A stretch of 64,000 bases of DNA from Franconibacter helveticus LMG 23732 (GCF_000463115.2 NZ_AWFX01000057.1:107953-171952); one strand, 5' to 3'. Counted from the stretch's first letter, positions 1-10,982 are shown. A program made the numbers and translations. Notes: a model not told the origin generated them from the letters alone.

Positions 1-61
1 TTTTCCGGCGCCAGCTTGCCGCCGCCGCGATGGGCGACGATTTTCGGGTAAGGCCAGTTGC

Positions 62-65
<4 letters not shown>
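1..65 (-). CDS. ugpQ: Glycerophosphodiester phosphodiesterase, N-terminal fragment
   Basis: Only the first 21 codons lie in the window; the gene continues past the left edge. The visible start reads MSNWPYPKIVAHRGGG, which matches cytosolic UgpQ, whose HRG segment contributes to the GDPD active site. The enzyme hydrolyses glycerophosphodiesters to glycerol-3-phosphate and an alcohol. Its ATG overlaps the ugpC stop codon in an ATGA arrangement (62-65), so it is translationally coupled as the last gene of the ugp operon. Confidence 0.93.
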
Positions 66-1135
<1,070 letters not shown>

Positions 1136-1136
1136 C

Positions 1137-1982
1137 TTATTTCTCGCTATCCACCAGCCCGCGAACAAAGGCGCGCTGCATTGCCAAAACAATCACCACC
1201 GGCGGGATCAGGGTCAGCAACATCGCCGCCATCACCTGGTTCCACTGGGTGCTTCCCTCGCCAAGGGAAATCATCCCCTTAATGCCCGCCACCGCGGTGC
1301 CAAGCTCCGGGTCGCTGACGATAAGCAACGGCCAGAGGTACTGGTTCCAGCCGTAGATAAAGGTGATGACGAAGAGCGCCGCCAGATTGGTTTTTGACAG
1401 CGGCAGCACGATGTCGCGGAAAAAGCGCATCGGCGAGGCGCCGTCAATGCGCGCCGCTTCCAGCAGTTCGTCCGGCAGCGTCATAAAGAACTGACGGAAC
1501 AGAAAGGTGGCGGTGGCCGAGGCCATCAGCGGCAGCGTCAGCCCGGTGTAGCTGTCGAGCATTTTCAGGTTCGCAATCACCTCGACCGTGGGGAAAATAC
1601 GCACCTCTACCGGCAGCATCAGGGTGATGAAAATCATCCAGAAGAAAAGATTGCGCAACGGAAAGCGGAACCAGACGATGGCGAAGGCGGAGAGAATAGA
1701 AACCGCGATTTTGCCCACCGTAATGCTGAAGGCCATGATGAAGCTGTTAAGCAGCATCAGCCAGAAGGGCGCGCTGTTGGCGCCCACGCCGTTGCGCCAG
1801 ATATTGCTCATGTTCTCCCACAGATGGCCGCCCGGGATCAGCGTCATGGGCGTGGCGAACACCGCCTGGTTATCAAGCGTGGCCGCCACAAAGGCGACGT
1901 AGAGCGGGAAGAGGATGATGGTGATGCCGATAATCAGCATCACATGACAAAAGATGTCCAGCCCGCGACGGTTCTCAATCAT
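1137..1982 (-). CDS. ugpE: sn-glycerol-3-phosphate ABC transporter permease UgpE
   Basis: Inner-membrane permease of the UgpBAEC importer, 281 aa, the same length as E. coli UgpE. Several hydrophobic segments are visible, beginning with one near residues 10-35. A MetI-type EAA loop ([14 protein letters not shown]) at about residues 174-187 docks on the ATPase UgpC. Its start overlaps the end of ugpA by 4 bp, so the two permeases are translationally coupled. Confidence 0.97.
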   Translation of the reverse strand: MIENRRGLDIFCHVMLIIGITIILFPLYVAFVAATLDNQAVFATPMTLIPGGHLWENMSNIWRNGVGANSAPFWLMLLNSFIMAFSITVGKIAVSILSAFAIVWFRFPLRNLFFWMIFITLMLPVEVRIFPTVEVIANLKMLDSYTGLTLPLMASATATFLFRQFFMTLPDELLEAARIDGASPMRFFRDIVLPLSKTNLAALFVITFIYGWNQYLWPLLIVSDPELGTAVAGIKGMISLGEGSTQWNQVMAAMLLTLIPPVVIVLAMQRAFVRGLVDSEK

Positions 1983-2866
1983 TGGTAGCGCACCTTTTTT
2001 TCCACATAGCGAAACTGCACAACCGTCAGCACGATAACCAGCAGCATCAGCACGACGGACTGCGCGGCGGAAGCGGAGAGATCCAGCCCGGCGAAGCCTT
2101 CGCGATAAATTTTGTAGATAAGCGTGGTGGTCGCCTGCACCGGCCCGCCCGCCGTGGCGGCGTCGATAACCGGGAAGGTGTCAAAGAAGGCGTAAACGAG
2201 GTTAACCACCAGCAGGAAAAAACTCACCGGCGCAATCAGCGGCAGCGCCAGCTTAAAGAAGCGGCGAACAGGGCCTGCGCCGTCAATGGCGGCGGCCTCC
2301 ACCAGCGAGCGTGGGATAGATTGCAGCGCAGCGAAGAAAAAGAGGAAGTTGTAGCTGATTTGCTTCCAGACCGAAGCAAAGACCACCAGAAACATCGCCT
2401 GGCCGCTGTTTTGCGCGTGGTTCCAGTAATAACCGAAATGCTCCAGCACATGGGTAATCAACCCGCGCCCAGGGTTAAACAGGAAGATCCACAGCACGGC
2501 GGCGATGGCGGGCGCCACGGCATAAGGCAGCAGCATCAGCGTCTGGTAGAAGCGGCTGCCGCGCACTACGTAATCCACCAGCGCGGCGAAAAAGAGCGAC
2601 ACCAGCAGGCCGCTGACGGTCACCAGCGTGCTGAATTTAATCGTCGTCCAGAAAGAATCCAGGTAATAGCTGTCATGGAACAGCTGGGTAAAATTCGCCA
2701 GCCCGACAAACTGGCTGGACAGACCGAACGGATCAACGCTCTGCACGGAGTACCAGAGCGCCTCGCCGGCAGGCCAGATAAAAAAGATGACGGTGATGAT
2801 AAGCTGCGGCGCCAGCAGCACATAGGGCAGCCAGCCTGAGCGAAACACCGGACGGGATGAAGACAT
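1979..2866 (-). CDS. ugpA: sn-glycerol-3-phosphate ABC transporter permease UgpA
   Basis: Second inner-membrane permease of the Ugp importer, 295 aa, normal for the family. It has a hydrophobic first segment near residues 15-35 and the EAA loop ([16 protein letters not shown]) near 200 that contacts UgpC. It forms the channel with UgpE. The gene is separated from ugpB by an unusually long 270-bp spacer with several hairpins, which may set the ratio of binding protein to permease. Confidence 0.97.
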   Translation of the reverse strand: MSSSRPVFRSGWLPYVLLAPQLIITVIFFIWPAGEALWYSVQSVDPFGLSSQFVGLANFTQLFHDSYYLDSFWTTIKFSTLVTVSGLLVSLFFAALVDYVVRGSRFYQTLMLLPYAVAPAIAAVLWIFLFNPGRGLITHVLEHFGYYWNHAQNSGQAMFLVVFASVWKQISYNFLFFFAALQSIPRSLVEAAAIDGAGPVRRFFKLALPLIAPVSFFLLVVNLVYAFFDTFPVIDAATAGGPVQATTTLIYKIYREGFAGLDLSASAAQSVVLMLLVIVLTVVQFRYVEKKVRYQ

Positions 2867-3136
2867 AGCGTGACTCGTTAACAGCAGCGGGCGGCGGACA
2901 GGCCGCCCGGCGATTTAAATGAAAAGGAAAAGGCGCTACCCGCCAGGCGCGCTTTATTCAACGACGCGCCTGCGCTTGATCCCCTCGTCCCGGCCCTCTC
3001 CCGACGGAGCGAGGAAGAAAACCGTTTATCTTTATTAAGCGGCGGTTTTTTCATTTCCGCAGAGCTTTCATAACGCTAAAGCCAGCCGGTTCCCTCTCCC
3101 CCGGCGGGAAGAGGGTAGGATGAAGGGGACGCGTTA
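2867..3136 (-). other. Long ugpB-ugpA intergenic spacer with hairpins
   Basis: This 270-bp non-coding spacer sits inside the ugp operon. Visible inverted repeats are GGGCGGC/GCCGCCC (2889-2895 and 2902-2908), AGGCGCG/CGCGCCT (2945-2951 and 2965-2971) and the CCCTCTCCC-type palindrome at 3092-3115. No open frame with a plausible ribosome binding site was seen. The hairpins could protect ugpB mRNA or attenuate transcription into ugpA; this is inference. Confidence 0.6.
3092..3115. repeat. CCCTCTCCC/GGGAGAGGG-type dispersed palindrome, copy 1
   Basis: An imperfect palindrome with arms close to CCCTCTCCC and GGGAAGAGGG, lying just after ugpB. Related and more perfect copies occur at 11412-11434 and 26031-26056, all intergenic and directly after a gene. 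Such elements are a known kind of dispersed intergenic palindrome in enterobacteria and can act as transcription or mRNA 3' end elements. Confidence 0.6.
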
Positions 3137-4456
3137 TCAGGATTTCGTTGACTGCTCGAAGCGGCGCAGCAGCTGGTTGCCGCGCTCGACGGCGGAATCC
3201 AGCGCCTGCTGTGGCGTTTTCTTACCGGTCCACACGCTCTCCAGCTCTTCGTCAACAATGGTGCGGATCTGCGGCATGTTGCCAAGGCGCAGCCCTTTAG
3301 TGAACGGCAGAGGCGGCTTGTTCAGCATCTGGCGAGTGGCGATATCCGCGCCCGGGTTCTTGTCATAGAAGCCCTGCTCGCGCGTCAGGTCGTAAGCAGC
3401 CGTAGTGATGGGCAGGTAGCCGGTTTTCTGGTGCCATTCGGCGGCGATTTCCGGCTGTGCGAGGAAGTTCAGGAACTCCGCCACGCCCTTGTACATCTCT
3501 TTGTCTTTGCCCTGCATTACCCACAGGCTCGCACCGCCGATAATGGCGTTCTGCGGCGCGCCTTTCACTTCGGCGTCGTAAGGCATCATGCCCACGCCGT
3601 AGTTGAATTTGGCGTAGTGGCGGATATCGGCAAGCGAACCGGAAGAGGCGGTGGTGATCGCGCAATCGCCGTTATAGAACTTTTCGGTAGACTCGTCTTT
3701 GCGCCCGAAGTAGCTGAAATCGCCTTTTTTGTTCAGCGCTTCCAGCATGGCGATATGCTTCACCTGCTCCGGCTTGTTGAACTCCAGCACCGCGTCAGCG
3801 CCGTCAAAGCCGTTGTTTTTGGTGGCGACCGGCAGACCATGCCAGGCGCTGAAGTTTTCAATCTGGATCCAGCCCTGCCAGCCGCTGGCGTAGCCGCACT
3901 TCATGCCTGCCGCTTTCAGCTTCGCGGTATAGGCGGCGAGATCCTGCCAGGTTTTTGGCGGTTGCTCCGGGTCTAAGCCCGCTTTTTTAAAGGCGTCTTT
4001 GTTGTAATAGAGCACCGGAGTGGAGCTGTTGAACGGCTGAGAAAGCAAGTGCCCGCTTTTCGCGTCGGTGTAATAACCGGCTACGGTCGGCACAAACTGG
4101 CTTTCATCAAACTTAATGCCAGCATCGTTAAAGACTTCGTACACAGGCTTAATGGCTTTGGACGCCATCATGGTGGCGGTGCCCACCTCATAAACCTGTA
4201 AAATCGCCGGGGCGTTGCCGGTGCGGAAAGCCGCAATGCCCGCCGCCAGGCTCTGCTCATAGTTGCCTTTGTAAACCGGCGCGATTTTGTATTCCGGGTG
4301 CGCCTGGTTGAAACGCTGCGCCAGCGAATCCACTTCTTTACCCAGTTCGCCTTCCATGGAATGCCAGAATGGAATGGTGGTTGCGGCCATTGCCGGGCCG
4401 CTCAGCGCCCATCCCAGAGCCACACAAATTGCTGTACGTCGTAACGAAGCTGTCAT
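3137..4456 (-). CDS. ugpB: Periplasmic sn-glycerol-3-phosphate binding protein
   Basis: Solute-binding protein delivering glycerol-3-phosphate or glycerophosphocholine to UgpAEC. The 439-aa product begins with a signal peptide (about residues 1-24, cleavage after GPAMA) and then [11 protein letters not shown], typical of UgpB. Much of the chain matches E. coli UgpB from memory (for example [27 protein letters not shown]). I start at MTASLRR (4456); an in-frame start at 4528 would add 24 residues before the signal peptide and overlap the Pho-box promoter. First gene of the ugp operon. Confidence 0.96.
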   Translation of the reverse strand: MTASLRRTAICVALGWALSGPAMAATTIPFWHSMEGELGKEVDSLAQRFNQAHPEYKIAPVYKGNYEQSLAAGIAAFRTGNAPAILQVYEVGTATMMASKAIKPVYEVFNDAGIKFDESQFVPTVAGYYTDAKSGHLLSQPFNSSTPVLYYNKDAFKKAGLDPEQPPKTWQDLAAYTAKLKAAGMKCGYASGWQGWIQIENFSAWHGLPVATKNNGFDGADAVLEFNKPEQVKHIAMLEALNKKGDFSYFGRKDESTEKFYNGDCAITTASSGSLADIRHYAKFNYGVGMMPYDAEVKGAPQNAIIGGASLWVMQGKDKEMYKGVAEFLNFLAQPEIAAEWHQKTGYLPITTAAYDLTREQGFYDKNPGADIATRQMLNKPPLPFTKGLRLGNMPQIRTIVDEELESVWTGKKTPQQALDSAVERGNQLLRRFEQSTKS

Positions 4457-4526
4457 GTCTGTTATCTCTCTGATTATGCGTCTTTTGAGATGCGCGAAAT
4501 CACGCGCTTTATGCTCGCGAGGTAAC

Positions 4527-4579
4527 ATGACATGCGCGTATGACAGAAAAATAACTTTTTATTTACAGAATAATGACAA
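4527..4579 (-). promoter_or_regulatory. Pho boxes of the ugpB promoter
   Basis: On the minus strand two PhoB-type sites precede ugpB: TTGTCATTATTCTGTAAA (4562-4579) and CTGTCATACGCGCATGTCAT (4527-4546). The second holds two TGTCAT units 11 bp apart, the PhoB half-site period. E. coli ugpB is known to be PhoB-activated under phosphate starvation, and these elements sit in the matching position. Confidence 0.75.
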
Positions 4580-4631
4580 CAAGGACGCGGCGGGATGATG
4601 GAAACGTGAAGGTAATATGGCGGGAATAAGA

Positions 4632-5000
4632 CTACCCGCGCAGGCGTTGAGCAATTTCCTCAAGAGATAAAAGTCCGGCGGCCGCGTCAACCGTCATCTG
4701 AACATAAGCGGGGTTAGCGGGAAGCGTTATGCCGTTACGCTTAAGAAAAAGCAACGTAATGAACAGCGCCGTACGCTTATTGCCGTCGTTGAAGATATGG
4801 CCACGTGAAATAGCGAGCAGATGCATCGCAGCCAGTAGCCAGATATCAGTTATCCCTTCGTATTCGTATTTATTCAAAACACGATAAAGAAGCGCCTCTG
4901 CCCGGCCAGAGTCAGCCATTCCCGCCACACCGGGAGTAACGCTCAACAGTTTGTCATGGAAAAGCACTATCTCTTCCGCTGAGATAAATTGCAGCGTCAT
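4632..5000 (-). CDS. doc: Doc-type toxin (Fic/Doc family)
   Basis: 122-aa protein with the Fic/Doc motif HIFNDGNKRTAL at residues 68-79 (family pattern HxFxDxNKR). Length and layout closely follow phage P1 Doc, including an EEI-like start, DxGRAEA near 30-36, an AARGH-like stretch and C-terminal helices. P1 Doc is a kinase that phosphorylates elongation factor Tu and arrests translation. The ATG overlaps the antitoxin stop codon in an ATGA arrangement, the standard layout for this pair. All motif residues are present, so it is probably functional. Confidence 0.9.
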   Translation of the reverse strand: MTLQFISAEEIVLFHDKLLSVTPGVAGMADSGRAEALLYRVLNKYEYEGITDIWLLAAMHLLAISRGHIFNDGNKRTALFITLLFLKRNGITLPANPAYVQMTVDAAAGLLSLEEIAQRLRG

Positions 5001-5218
5001 TTGTCCGCCAGCTCCCTTATTTCTTTCCCGTGAATGCCCATGATGGCGTCAAACTCAGCATCCATTTTTGCAGACTGGTAACGCTCAAACTCTTCGGCGC
5101 TAATAATCACCGCCGGTTTATGACCGCGCCGGACAATAGTTACCGGCGTGCCGGATGACGCCGTTTCAAGCGCGGCGGCAAGATTTTGCCGGACTTCGCT
5201 GTAATTCATGGTAAACAT
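4997..5218 (-). CDS. phd: Phd-type antitoxin
   Basis: 73-aa protein of the Phd/YefM family: an N-terminal DNA-binding fold (YSEVRQNLAAALE, then PVTIVRRGHKPAVIISAEE) and a C-terminal tail that in P1 Phd folds on Doc. It neutralises Doc and represses its own operon. The start at 5218 is supported by an AGGAG sequence about 7 nt upstream; a second Met four codons in has no such site. Upstream palindromes at 5236-5256 are candidate operators. Confidence 0.9.
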   Translation of the reverse strand: MFTMNYSEVRQNLAAALETASSGTPVTIVRRGHKPAVIISAEEFERYQSAKMDAEFDAIMGIHGKEIRELADK

Positions 5219-5235
5219 AAGTCGCTCCTTTTTAC

Positions 5236-5256
5236 GTACAAGTTAATTGTACAATT
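5236..5256. promoter_or_regulatory. Candidate Phd operator palindromes
   Basis: Two overlapping palindromes centred on GTAC lie just before phd: AATTGTACAATT (5245-5256, perfect) and the GTACAA/TTGTAC pair (5236-5241 and 5247-5252). Phage P1 Phd also binds short palindromes centred on GTAC upstream of its operon, so autoregulatory binding here is a reasonable inference. Confidence 0.5.
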
Positions 5257-5314
5257 GAACGTTATGAAAAAGAAATCTGTGCCCCGCTTTCCCTTTCCGC
5301 GCGGGCTATCTGCA

Positions 5315-5614
5315 CTAACGCGGTCTGGCCTTTTTCCATTCGCCATTTTTGATTTGGTTATAGGCGCGGTTGATCTCCCTGCGCTCCGCTTCCCGCTCGG
5401 CCTCGGTCTGGGTTCGCTGCTCGTAATCGCAGGGCGCATAACGTACGCGACGACACTGTTCGTCCATATCGCGGGCGGTGGGCGTCGGCGTTTTTTCCTG
5501 CCAGATAGCCGGGTCGCGCGGGTTAAGCTTTTCCTGAACGGCGGGTGCAGCGCTGAGGGCGGCCAGCGGGCTGATGACTGTGAATACCAAAAGAGAAAGT
5601 TTTAACTTACGCAT
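5315..5614 (-). CDS. Small putative exported protein of unknown function
   Basis: 99 aa, not recognised. A good signal peptide covers about residues 1-22 (positively charged start, hydrophobic core, cleavage near ALSA/AP). The mature part is short and polar, has two cysteines in CRRVRYAPC near 54-62 that could form a disulfide, and ends in a charged helix rich in E, R and K. AAGGAG lies about 8 nt before the ATG. It sits between phd and the liv terminator, a spot with no gene in E. coli. Role unknown. Confidence 0.65.
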   Translation of the reverse strand: MRKLKLSLLVFTVISPLAALSAAPAVQEKLNPRDPAIWQEKTPTPTARDMDEQCRRVRYAPCDYEQRTQTEAEREAERREINRAYNQIKNGEWKKARPR

Positions 5615-5678
5615 ACTGGCTCCTTGCCTTTATCTGGCGCTCAATAATTAACCAGCCGCAAAATAGCACAGGCGAAAT

Positions 5679-5704
5679 AAAAAAGGAGCCTTGCGGCTCC
5701 TTTT
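5679..5704 (-). terminator. Rho-independent terminator of the liv operon
   Basis: On the minus strand GGAGCC-GCAA-GGCTCC is followed by a run of T, 14 bp after the livF stop. A textbook intrinsic terminator. Confidence 0.9.
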
Positions 5705-5717
5705 ACGGAAAAGTGCG

Positions 5718-6431
5718 TTACCCGCCAAGATAGGCGCTGCGCACCGCCTCGTTGGCCAGCAGCGCTTCGCCGGTATCCTCCAGCACCACATGGCCGTTTT
5801 CCAGCACATAGCCGCGGTCGGCGAGCTTTAACGCCTGGTTAGCGTTCTGTTCCACCAGGAAGATGGTCATGCCCTCTTTGCGCAGCTGTTCGATGGTGTC
5901 GAAAATCTGCTGAATGATAATAGGCGCAAGGCCGAGCGACGGCTCGTCCAGCAGCAGCAGGCGCGGCTGGCTCATCAGCGCGCGGCCAATCGCCAGCATC
6001 TGCTGCTCGCCGCCGGACATGGTGCCGGCGCGCTGGATGCGCCGTTCATGCAGGCGGGGGAAAAGTTCGTAAACGCGCTGGATGCGCTCGTTGTACTGCG
6101 AGCGGTCGGCAAAAAAGCCGCCCATCGCCAGGTTCTCTTCCACCGTCATGCGGGAAAAGACGCGACGACCTTCCGGCACAATCGCCACCGCCTCGCGCAT
6201 AATGCGCGCCGTCTGCCAGTCAGTAATGTCTTTACCATCAAAGACGATTTTGCCGGTGCTGGCGCGCGGATCGCCGCAAAGCGTGCCGAGCAGCGTGGTT
6301 TTCCCGGCGCCGTTGGCGCCGATAAGCGTGACGATTTCGCCCTGCTTAATGTGCAGGCTTACCTCGTGCAGCGCCTGGATTTTACCGTAGTGGGCGCTCA
6401 CCCGGTCAAAAGACAACATCACATTTTCCAT
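5718..6431 (-). CDS. livF: Branched-chain amino acid ABC transporter ATPase LivF
   Basis: One of two ATPases of the LIV-I/LS importer for leucine, isoleucine and valine. The 237-aa product has Walker A GANGAGKT at 38-45, a signature in MSGGEQQMLAIGRA and Walker B LLLLDEPSLGLAP, the form usual in LivF. It is nearly identical to E. coli LivF as I recall it. I use the start MENVMLSF (6431), one base after the livG stop; the longer frame to 6527 overlaps livG. Last gene of livKHMGF. Confidence 0.97.
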   Translation of the reverse strand: MENVMLSFDRVSAHYGKIQALHEVSLHIKQGEIVTLIGANGAGKTTLLGTLCGDPRASTGKIVFDGKDITDWQTARIMREAVAIVPEGRRVFSRMTVEENLAMGGFFADRSQYNERIQRVYELFPRLHERRIQRAGTMSGGEQQMLAIGRALMSQPRLLLLDEPSLGLAPIIIQQIFDTIEQLRKEGMTIFLVEQNANQALKLADRGYVLENGHVVLEDTGEALLANEAVRSAYLGG

Positions 6432-6432
6432 C

Positions 6433-7200
6433 TTATGCCTCACCGAGATAAGCGCGAATAACGTCAGGGTTGTTGCGGATCTGCTCCGGCGTGCCGTTGG
6501 CAAGCGGCGTCCCCTGATTGACCACATAGATACGGTCTGAAATACCCATCACCAGCTTCATATCGTGCTCAATCAGCAGAATGGTGGTGTTGTGATGGTT
6601 GCGCAGCTCGACAATAAGCTCGTCCAGCTCTTTGGTCTCTTTCGGGTTAAGACCTGCGGCCGGTTCGTCGAGCATTAAAATTTCCGGCTGCGTGACCATG
6701 CAGCGGGCGATCTCCAGACGGCGCTGGTCGCCATAGGCAAGGTTGCCCGCCTGGCGGTTGGCGTGCTGCAACAGGTTAATGCGTTCAAGCCAGGTGGCGG
6801 CGCGATCCAGCGCTTCGCTGTGGGCGCGACGAAACGCCGGGGTTTTCAGCAGGCCGGAAAAAAGACCCGATTTGAGCTGCTGGTGTTGCGCCACCAGCAG
6901 GTTTTCAATCACCGTCATTTCACGAAACAGGCGGACGTGCTGGAAGGTACGCACCACGCCCAGGCGGGCGATTTGCTGCCCCGGCAGCCCTTCCAGATGC
7001 TGGTCACGCAGTAAAATGGTGCCGCCGGTGGGTTTGTAAAAACCGGTGAGGCAGTTAAAGACGGTGGTCTTTCCGGCGCCGTTCGGGCCAATCAGCGAAA
7101 CTATCTCCTGAGGACGCAGCTCCAGCGAGACGTTGTTAACGGCAAGCAGGCCGCCAAAGCGCATCATCAGGCCGCTGACGGATAATAATGGCTGACTCAT
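6433..7200 (-). CDS. livG: Branched-chain amino acid ABC transporter ATPase LivG
   Basis: Second ATPase of the LIV importer, 255 aa as in E. coli. Walker A GPNGAGKT lies at 38-45; Walker B is [11 protein letters not shown], with the longer helical insert that separates LivG from LivF. It couples ATP hydrolysis to the permeases LivH and LivM. The start overlaps the end of livM by 4 bp. Confidence 0.97.
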   Translation of the reverse strand: MSQPLLSVSGLMMRFGGLLAVNNVSLELRPQEIVSLIGPNGAGKTTVFNCLTGFYKPTGGTILLRDQHLEGLPGQQIARLGVVRTFQHVRLFREMTVIENLLVAQHQQLKSGLFSGLLKTPAFRRAHSEALDRAATWLERINLLQHANRQAGNLAYGDQRRLEIARCMVTQPEILMLDEPAAGLNPKETKELDELIVELRNHHNTTILLIEHDMKLVMGISDRIYVVNQGTPLANGTPEQIRNNPDVIRAYLGEA

Positions 7201-8468
7201 GCCTGCTCTCCTTTACTGCTTTTCAGTTTCAGCTGCGGGCGCGTCATCGGCAACAACCCCTGCGGGCGCCAGATCATCATCAGCACCATCAGGCCGCCCA
7301 GCACCAGCATGCTGTATTCATTCAAATCACGCATCAGCTCACGGGAAACCACCAGCAGAATGGCAGCCAGAATGACCGCGAACTGCGAGCCCATGCCGCC
7401 CAGCACCACAATCGCCAGCACGAAAGCGGACTCCGCAAAGGTGAAGGATTCCGGGCTGACGAAGCCCTGACGCGCGGCAAACAGCGTTCCGGCGAAACCG
7501 GCGAACGCGGCGCTGATAGTAAAGGCGGTCAGCTTGATGCGCGTGGGGTTCAGGCCCAGCGAACGGCAAGCGATTTCATCTTCACGCAACGCCTCCCAGG
7601 CGCGGCCCAGCGGCATGCGCAGCAGACGGTTGATGACAAACAGCGAGAACACCACCAGCAGCAGCGCCACCATGTAAAGCCAGATGACGCGGTCGGACGG
7701 GTCGTACTTCACGCCGAAGAAGTTGCTGAAGGTGTCCCAGCCTCCTTCGCGCGCGGTGCGGCTGAACTCCAGCCCGAAGAAGGTCGGTTTCGGGATCTGG
7801 CTGATGCCGTTCGGGCCGCCGGTAATCTCGGTATTGTTGAGCAGCAGAATACGCACGATTTCGCCAAAGCCCAGCGTCACAATCGCCAGATAGTCGCCGC
7901 GCAAACGCAGCACCGGGAAGCCGAGCAGGAAGCCCGCCGCCGCTGCCACCAGCCCTGCGAGCGGCAGGCAGGTCCAGAAGCCCAGACCGTAGTAGTGATT
8001 CAACAGCGCGAAGGTGTAAGCGCCGATGGCGTAAAAGCCGCCGTAACCCAGCACCAGCAGGCCGGAAAGCCCTACCACCACGTTCAGGCCAAGGCCGAGA
8101 ATGATGTAAATCATGGTCAGGGTGGCGATGTCTACCGTACCGCGGGAAACCATAAACGGCCAGGCTACCGCCACCAGCAGCAGAAGCAGCAGGAACAGCT
8201 TCTGCTTTACCGTGGAACCATCAATGGCGGGCAGAATAAACTTCGGCCCGGAGACCTTTTTCATACTCTGCTGAAAGAACGGGCGCAGCAGCTGGAAGAA
8301 GAAGACCACGGCGGTGCCGATAAAGATCCACTCCCAGCGCACATCGGCGGCGGAACCCACTACCAGACGGGTGCCGTCGAGCCCTAACTGCACGCCCATG
8401 AAAACGGACGCCAGCACGAAGAACATGGCGGCGGAAAGAATGGCCGCGACAACATGCATCGGTTTCAT
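7197..8468 (-). CDS. livM: Branched-chain amino acid ABC transporter permease LivM
   Basis: Inner-membrane permease of the LIV importer, 423 aa (E. coli 425). Many hydrophobic segments are visible. A long N-terminal extension of about 100 residues precedes the conserved core starting at [16 protein letters not shown]; the cytoplasmic loop [19 protein letters not shown] probably contacts the ATPases. The start overlaps livH by 4 bp, so translation is coupled. Confidence 0.97.
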   Translation of the reverse strand: MKPMHVVAAILSAAMFFVLASVFMGVQLGLDGTRLVVGSAADVRWEWIFIGTAVVFFFQLLRPFFQQSMKKVSGPKFILPAIDGSTVKQKLFLLLLLLVAVAWPFMVSRGTVDIATLTMIYIILGLGLNVVVGLSGLLVLGYGGFYAIGAYTFALLNHYYGLGFWTCLPLAGLVAAAAGFLLGFPVLRLRGDYLAIVTLGFGEIVRILLLNNTEITGGPNGISQIPKPTFFGLEFSRTAREGGWDTFSNFFGVKYDPSDRVIWLYMVALLLVVFSLFVINRLLRMPLGRAWEALREDEIACRSLGLNPTRIKLTAFTISAAFAGFAGTLFAARQGFVSPESFTFAESAFVLAIVVLGGMGSQFAVILAAILLVVSRELMRDLNEYSMLVLGGLMVLMMIWRPQGLLPMTRPQLKLKSSKGEQA

Positions 8469-9391
8469 ACTTTTTCCACCTCCGGGCGGCCCAGGATGCC
8501 GGTCGGCATCACCAGCAATACGCCGATTAACAGCGCGAAAGAGACCACGTCTTTATATTCAGTGCTGAGATAAGCGGAGCAGAGCGCTTCGGTTACGCCA
8601 AGAATCAGCCCGCCGATCATCGCCCCCGGAATGCTGCCGATGCCGCCCAGCACGGCGGCGGTGAACGCTTTCATGCCGGCCATAAAACCGATGTAGGGGT
8701 TGATTACGCCATAGAACTGCCCGAGCAGCACGCCCGCTACCGCCGCCATCGCCGCGCCAATCACAAAGGTCAGCGCAATCACGCGGTCGGTGTTAATGCC
8801 AAGCAGGCTCGCCATTTTCAGGTCTTCGGCGCAGGCGCGGCAGGCGCGGCCCATGCGCGAGTAGCGGATAAACAGCGTCAGCGCCAGCATCGCCAGCACC
8901 GTCACCACCCAGATAACCAGCTGCATGGTGGTAATGCTTGCAGAGAAATTCTCGCTGCTGCCGATCGTCCACTGGCCGTTGAAGAGGCTCGGCAGCGCAA
9001 TGTCGCGCGAGCCTTCTGTCAGGCTAACGTAGTTTTGCAGGAAGATAGACATACCAATGGCGGAGATAAGCGCAATCAGGCGCTTGGAGCTGCGCACCGG
9101 GCGGTAGGCCACGCGCTCAATGCTCCAGCCGTAGGCGCTGGCGATAACAATCGCCCCCACAAACGCGGCGCTGATAAGCAGCCAGCTGGTGTCGATGCCC
9201 ATCATCATCAGCGCGGCGATGATCATGAACGACACATAGCTGCCAATCATATAAACCTCGCCATGGGCGAAGTTGATCATGCCGATAATGCCATAAACCA
9301 TGGTGTAGCCGATGGCTATCAGCGCATAGGTGCTGCCCAGCGTGACGCCGTTAAACATCTGCTGGAGAAAATAGAGGAACTGCTCGGACAT
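8465..9391 (-). CDS. livH: Branched-chain amino acid ABC transporter permease LivH
   Basis: Second permease of the LIV importer, 308 aa as in E. coli. It starts [20 protein letters not shown] and carries the conserved INFAHGE segment of the LivH family and the loop [19 protein letters not shown] choose the Met at 9391, preceded by AAGAAGG; an in-frame Met 16 codons upstream falls in the livK-livH hairpin and is unlikely. Separated from livK by 60 bp. Confidence 0.97.
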   Translation of the reverse strand: MSEQFLYFLQQMFNGVTLGSTYALIAIGYTMVYGIIGMINFAHGEVYMIGSYVSFMIIAALMMMGIDTSWLLISAAFVGAIVIASAYGWSIERVAYRPVRSSKRLIALISAIGMSIFLQNYVSLTEGSRDIALPSLFNGQWTIGSSENFSASITTMQLVIWVVTVLAMLALTLFIRYSRMGRACRACAEDLKMASLLGINTDRVIALTFVIGAAMAAVAGVLLGQFYGVINPYIGFMAGMKAFTAAVLGGIGSIPGAMIGGLILGVTEALCSAYLSTEYKDVVSFALLIGVLLVMPTGILGRPEVEKV

Positions 9392-9409
9392 AACGTAACC
9401 TTCTTTAAT

Positions 9410-9430
9410 CCTGCGGGGTTGCCCCGCAGG
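9410..9430 (-). other. GC-rich hairpin between livK and livH
   Basis: A perfect 9-bp stem, CCTGCGGGG and CCCCGCAGG, with a 3-nt loop lies between livK and livH. There is no T-run after it on the minus strand, so it is more likely an mRNA-stabilising 3' hairpin or partial attenuator than a full terminator. It would favour more binding protein than permease. Confidence 0.6.
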
Positions 9431-9451
9431 GGGATGCACAAGCGCCTCGCC

Positions 9452-10561
9452 TTATTTCGCCACTGTGGACGATCCGTCGGCGTGCCACTGGAAGACACCA
9501 AACTCAAATCCTTTCAGATCGCCTTTTTCATCCCAGTTCAGCGGCCCAATCACGGTATTCGCACCGTTCGCTTTTAAGTCTTTAATCAAATCCGCCGGCT
9601 CGCGGCTGCCGGCGCGTTCAAGCGCGGTAGCAAGCGACTGTACGGCGGCGTAGGTTATCCAGACGTAAGGTCCGCTCGGATCTTTTTTCTCCGCCTTCAG
9701 CGCCGCCACCACGTTCTGGTTGGCAGGCTCCTGGTCATAGCGTTTCGGCATAGTGACCAGCATCCCCTCGCCGGCATTGCCCGCAATGTTGGAAAGCGAA
9801 GCGTTGCCTACCCCTTCCGGCCCCATAAACTGGGTTTTCAGGCCCGTAGCGCGCGCCTGGCGCAGCATCTGGCCCATTTCCGGGTAGTAGCCGCCGTAAT
9901 AAACGAAGTCGATGTTCTCTTTTTTCAGGCGCGACAGCAGCGCCGAGAAATCTTTCTCGCCTGCGGTAATGCCGTCAAAAAAGACCACGTTGGCGCCGCC
10001 TTTTTTCAGGCCGTCCTGCACCGAGCGGGCCAGCCCTTCGCCGTACTGCTGCTTGTCATGAATGATGGCGATGCGCTGCGGCTTTACCGTCTCCAGAATG
10101 TATTTCGCGGCGGTGGGCCCCTGCGCGGAGTCGAGGCCCGCCGTGCGCATAATCATCTGGTAGCCGCGTTGCGTCAGCTCGGGATTGGTGGCGCCCGGCG
10201 TTATCATCAGAATGCCTTCATCTTCATAGATATCCGACGCAGGCTGCGTGGAAGAAGAACAGAGGTGACCAATAACATAACGGATATTGTCGTTGACGAT
10301 TTTATTCGCTACCGCCACGGCCTGTTTGGGATCGCAGGCGTCGTCATATTCCACGCCCACCAGCTTGTCGCCCTTGATGCCGCCTTTGGCATTGATGTCT
10401 TTAATCGCCTGACGCGCGCCGTTGAACTCCATATCGCCCCACTGCGCTACCGGCCCGGACATTGCACCCACTACAGCGACTTTAATTTCCTGCGCTAAAG
10501 CCGCTTGCGATACCGCCAGTGCAACTATCCCCGCGATAAATGACTTCGCGTTCCTGTTCAT
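9452..10561 (-). CDS. livK: Leucine-specific periplasmic binding protein
   Basis: Substrate-binding protein of the LS system, 369 aa as in E. coli LivK. A signal peptide spans about residues 1-23 (cleavage after QAALA), followed by [13 protein letters not shown]. Two cysteines in YDDACDPKQ and GHLCSSST form the family disulfide. It is distinguished from LivJ by [13 protein letters not shown] and by the shared operon with livHMGF. I use MNRNAK (10561) as the start; a Met five codons earlier is possible. Confidence 0.95.
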   Translation of the reverse strand: MNRNAKSFIAGIVALAVSQAALAQEIKVAVVGAMSGPVAQWGDMEFNGARQAIKDINAKGGIKGDKLVGVEYDDACDPKQAVAVANKIVNDNIRYVIGHLCSSSTQPASDIYEDEGILMITPGATNPELTQRGYQMIMRTAGLDSAQGPTAAKYILETVKPQRIAIIHDKQQYGEGLARSVQDGLKKGGANVVFFDGITAGEKDFSALLSRLKKENIDFVYYGGYYPEMGQMLRQARATGLKTQFMGPEGVGNASLSNIAGNAGEGMLVTMPKRYDQEPANQNVVAALKAEKKDPSGPYVWITYAAVQSLATALERAGSREPADLIKDLKANGANTVIGPLNWDEKGDLKGFEFGVFQWHADGSSTVAK

Positions 10562-10982
10562 CCTCAAATACCCCATTTGTGACGTGAGTGACTAATTGGT
10601 TTTATTATGGTTAAAAATTATTCTGTCGAATTTATAGACAACGCTATTTTTGCCTGTTTCTTTAATGGGTTAGCGTAGTAATTCCGTAGGATACTAACTA
10701 AATCCTCTATTTTTCAGGCGATTAAGCAGAGATAATATTCTGTATTATCGCGGAGATAAACAAAAAAAAGCGCAGCTTTCAGCATAAAATATCGATATTA
10801 AGAGCCATATAAAACGCTGCTTTTTAGCGTTATCTGCTGGTGAAAATTCGATCCGCAATGGTTACCACTGCTTTCTTATGAACACAAAAAGTAATCAGCT
10901 AGTGAATGAATCAGAAAGTGAAAGCCACCAGGCAGAGAAATTGGATAAACTTAGCTTTATTTCTGTTTGCGGAAATACCGTC
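10562..10982. other. Divergent livK/panM regulatory region
   Basis: 421 bp of AT-rich DNA between the outward-reading livK and panM, expected to hold both promoters. A perfect 12-bp palindrome AATATCGATATT lies at 10788-10799. GCAGC (10772-10776) can pair with GCTGC (10816-10820), which is followed by TTTTT, a possible weak plus-strand terminator. The frame upstream of panM is open back to 10878 but lacks family similarity. E. coli liv genes are controlled by Lrp; I cannot point to a definite Lrp site. Confidence 0.45.

Noticed and set aside
7188-8387. 399-codon plus-strand ORF opposite livM
   Set aside because: Antisense shadow; the protein is Q/H/R-rich, as expected from the complement of a membrane-protein gene.
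10878-10982. 35-codon N-terminal extension of panM
   Set aside because: In frame but unlike PanM family members, whose conserved N-terminus begins at 10983.
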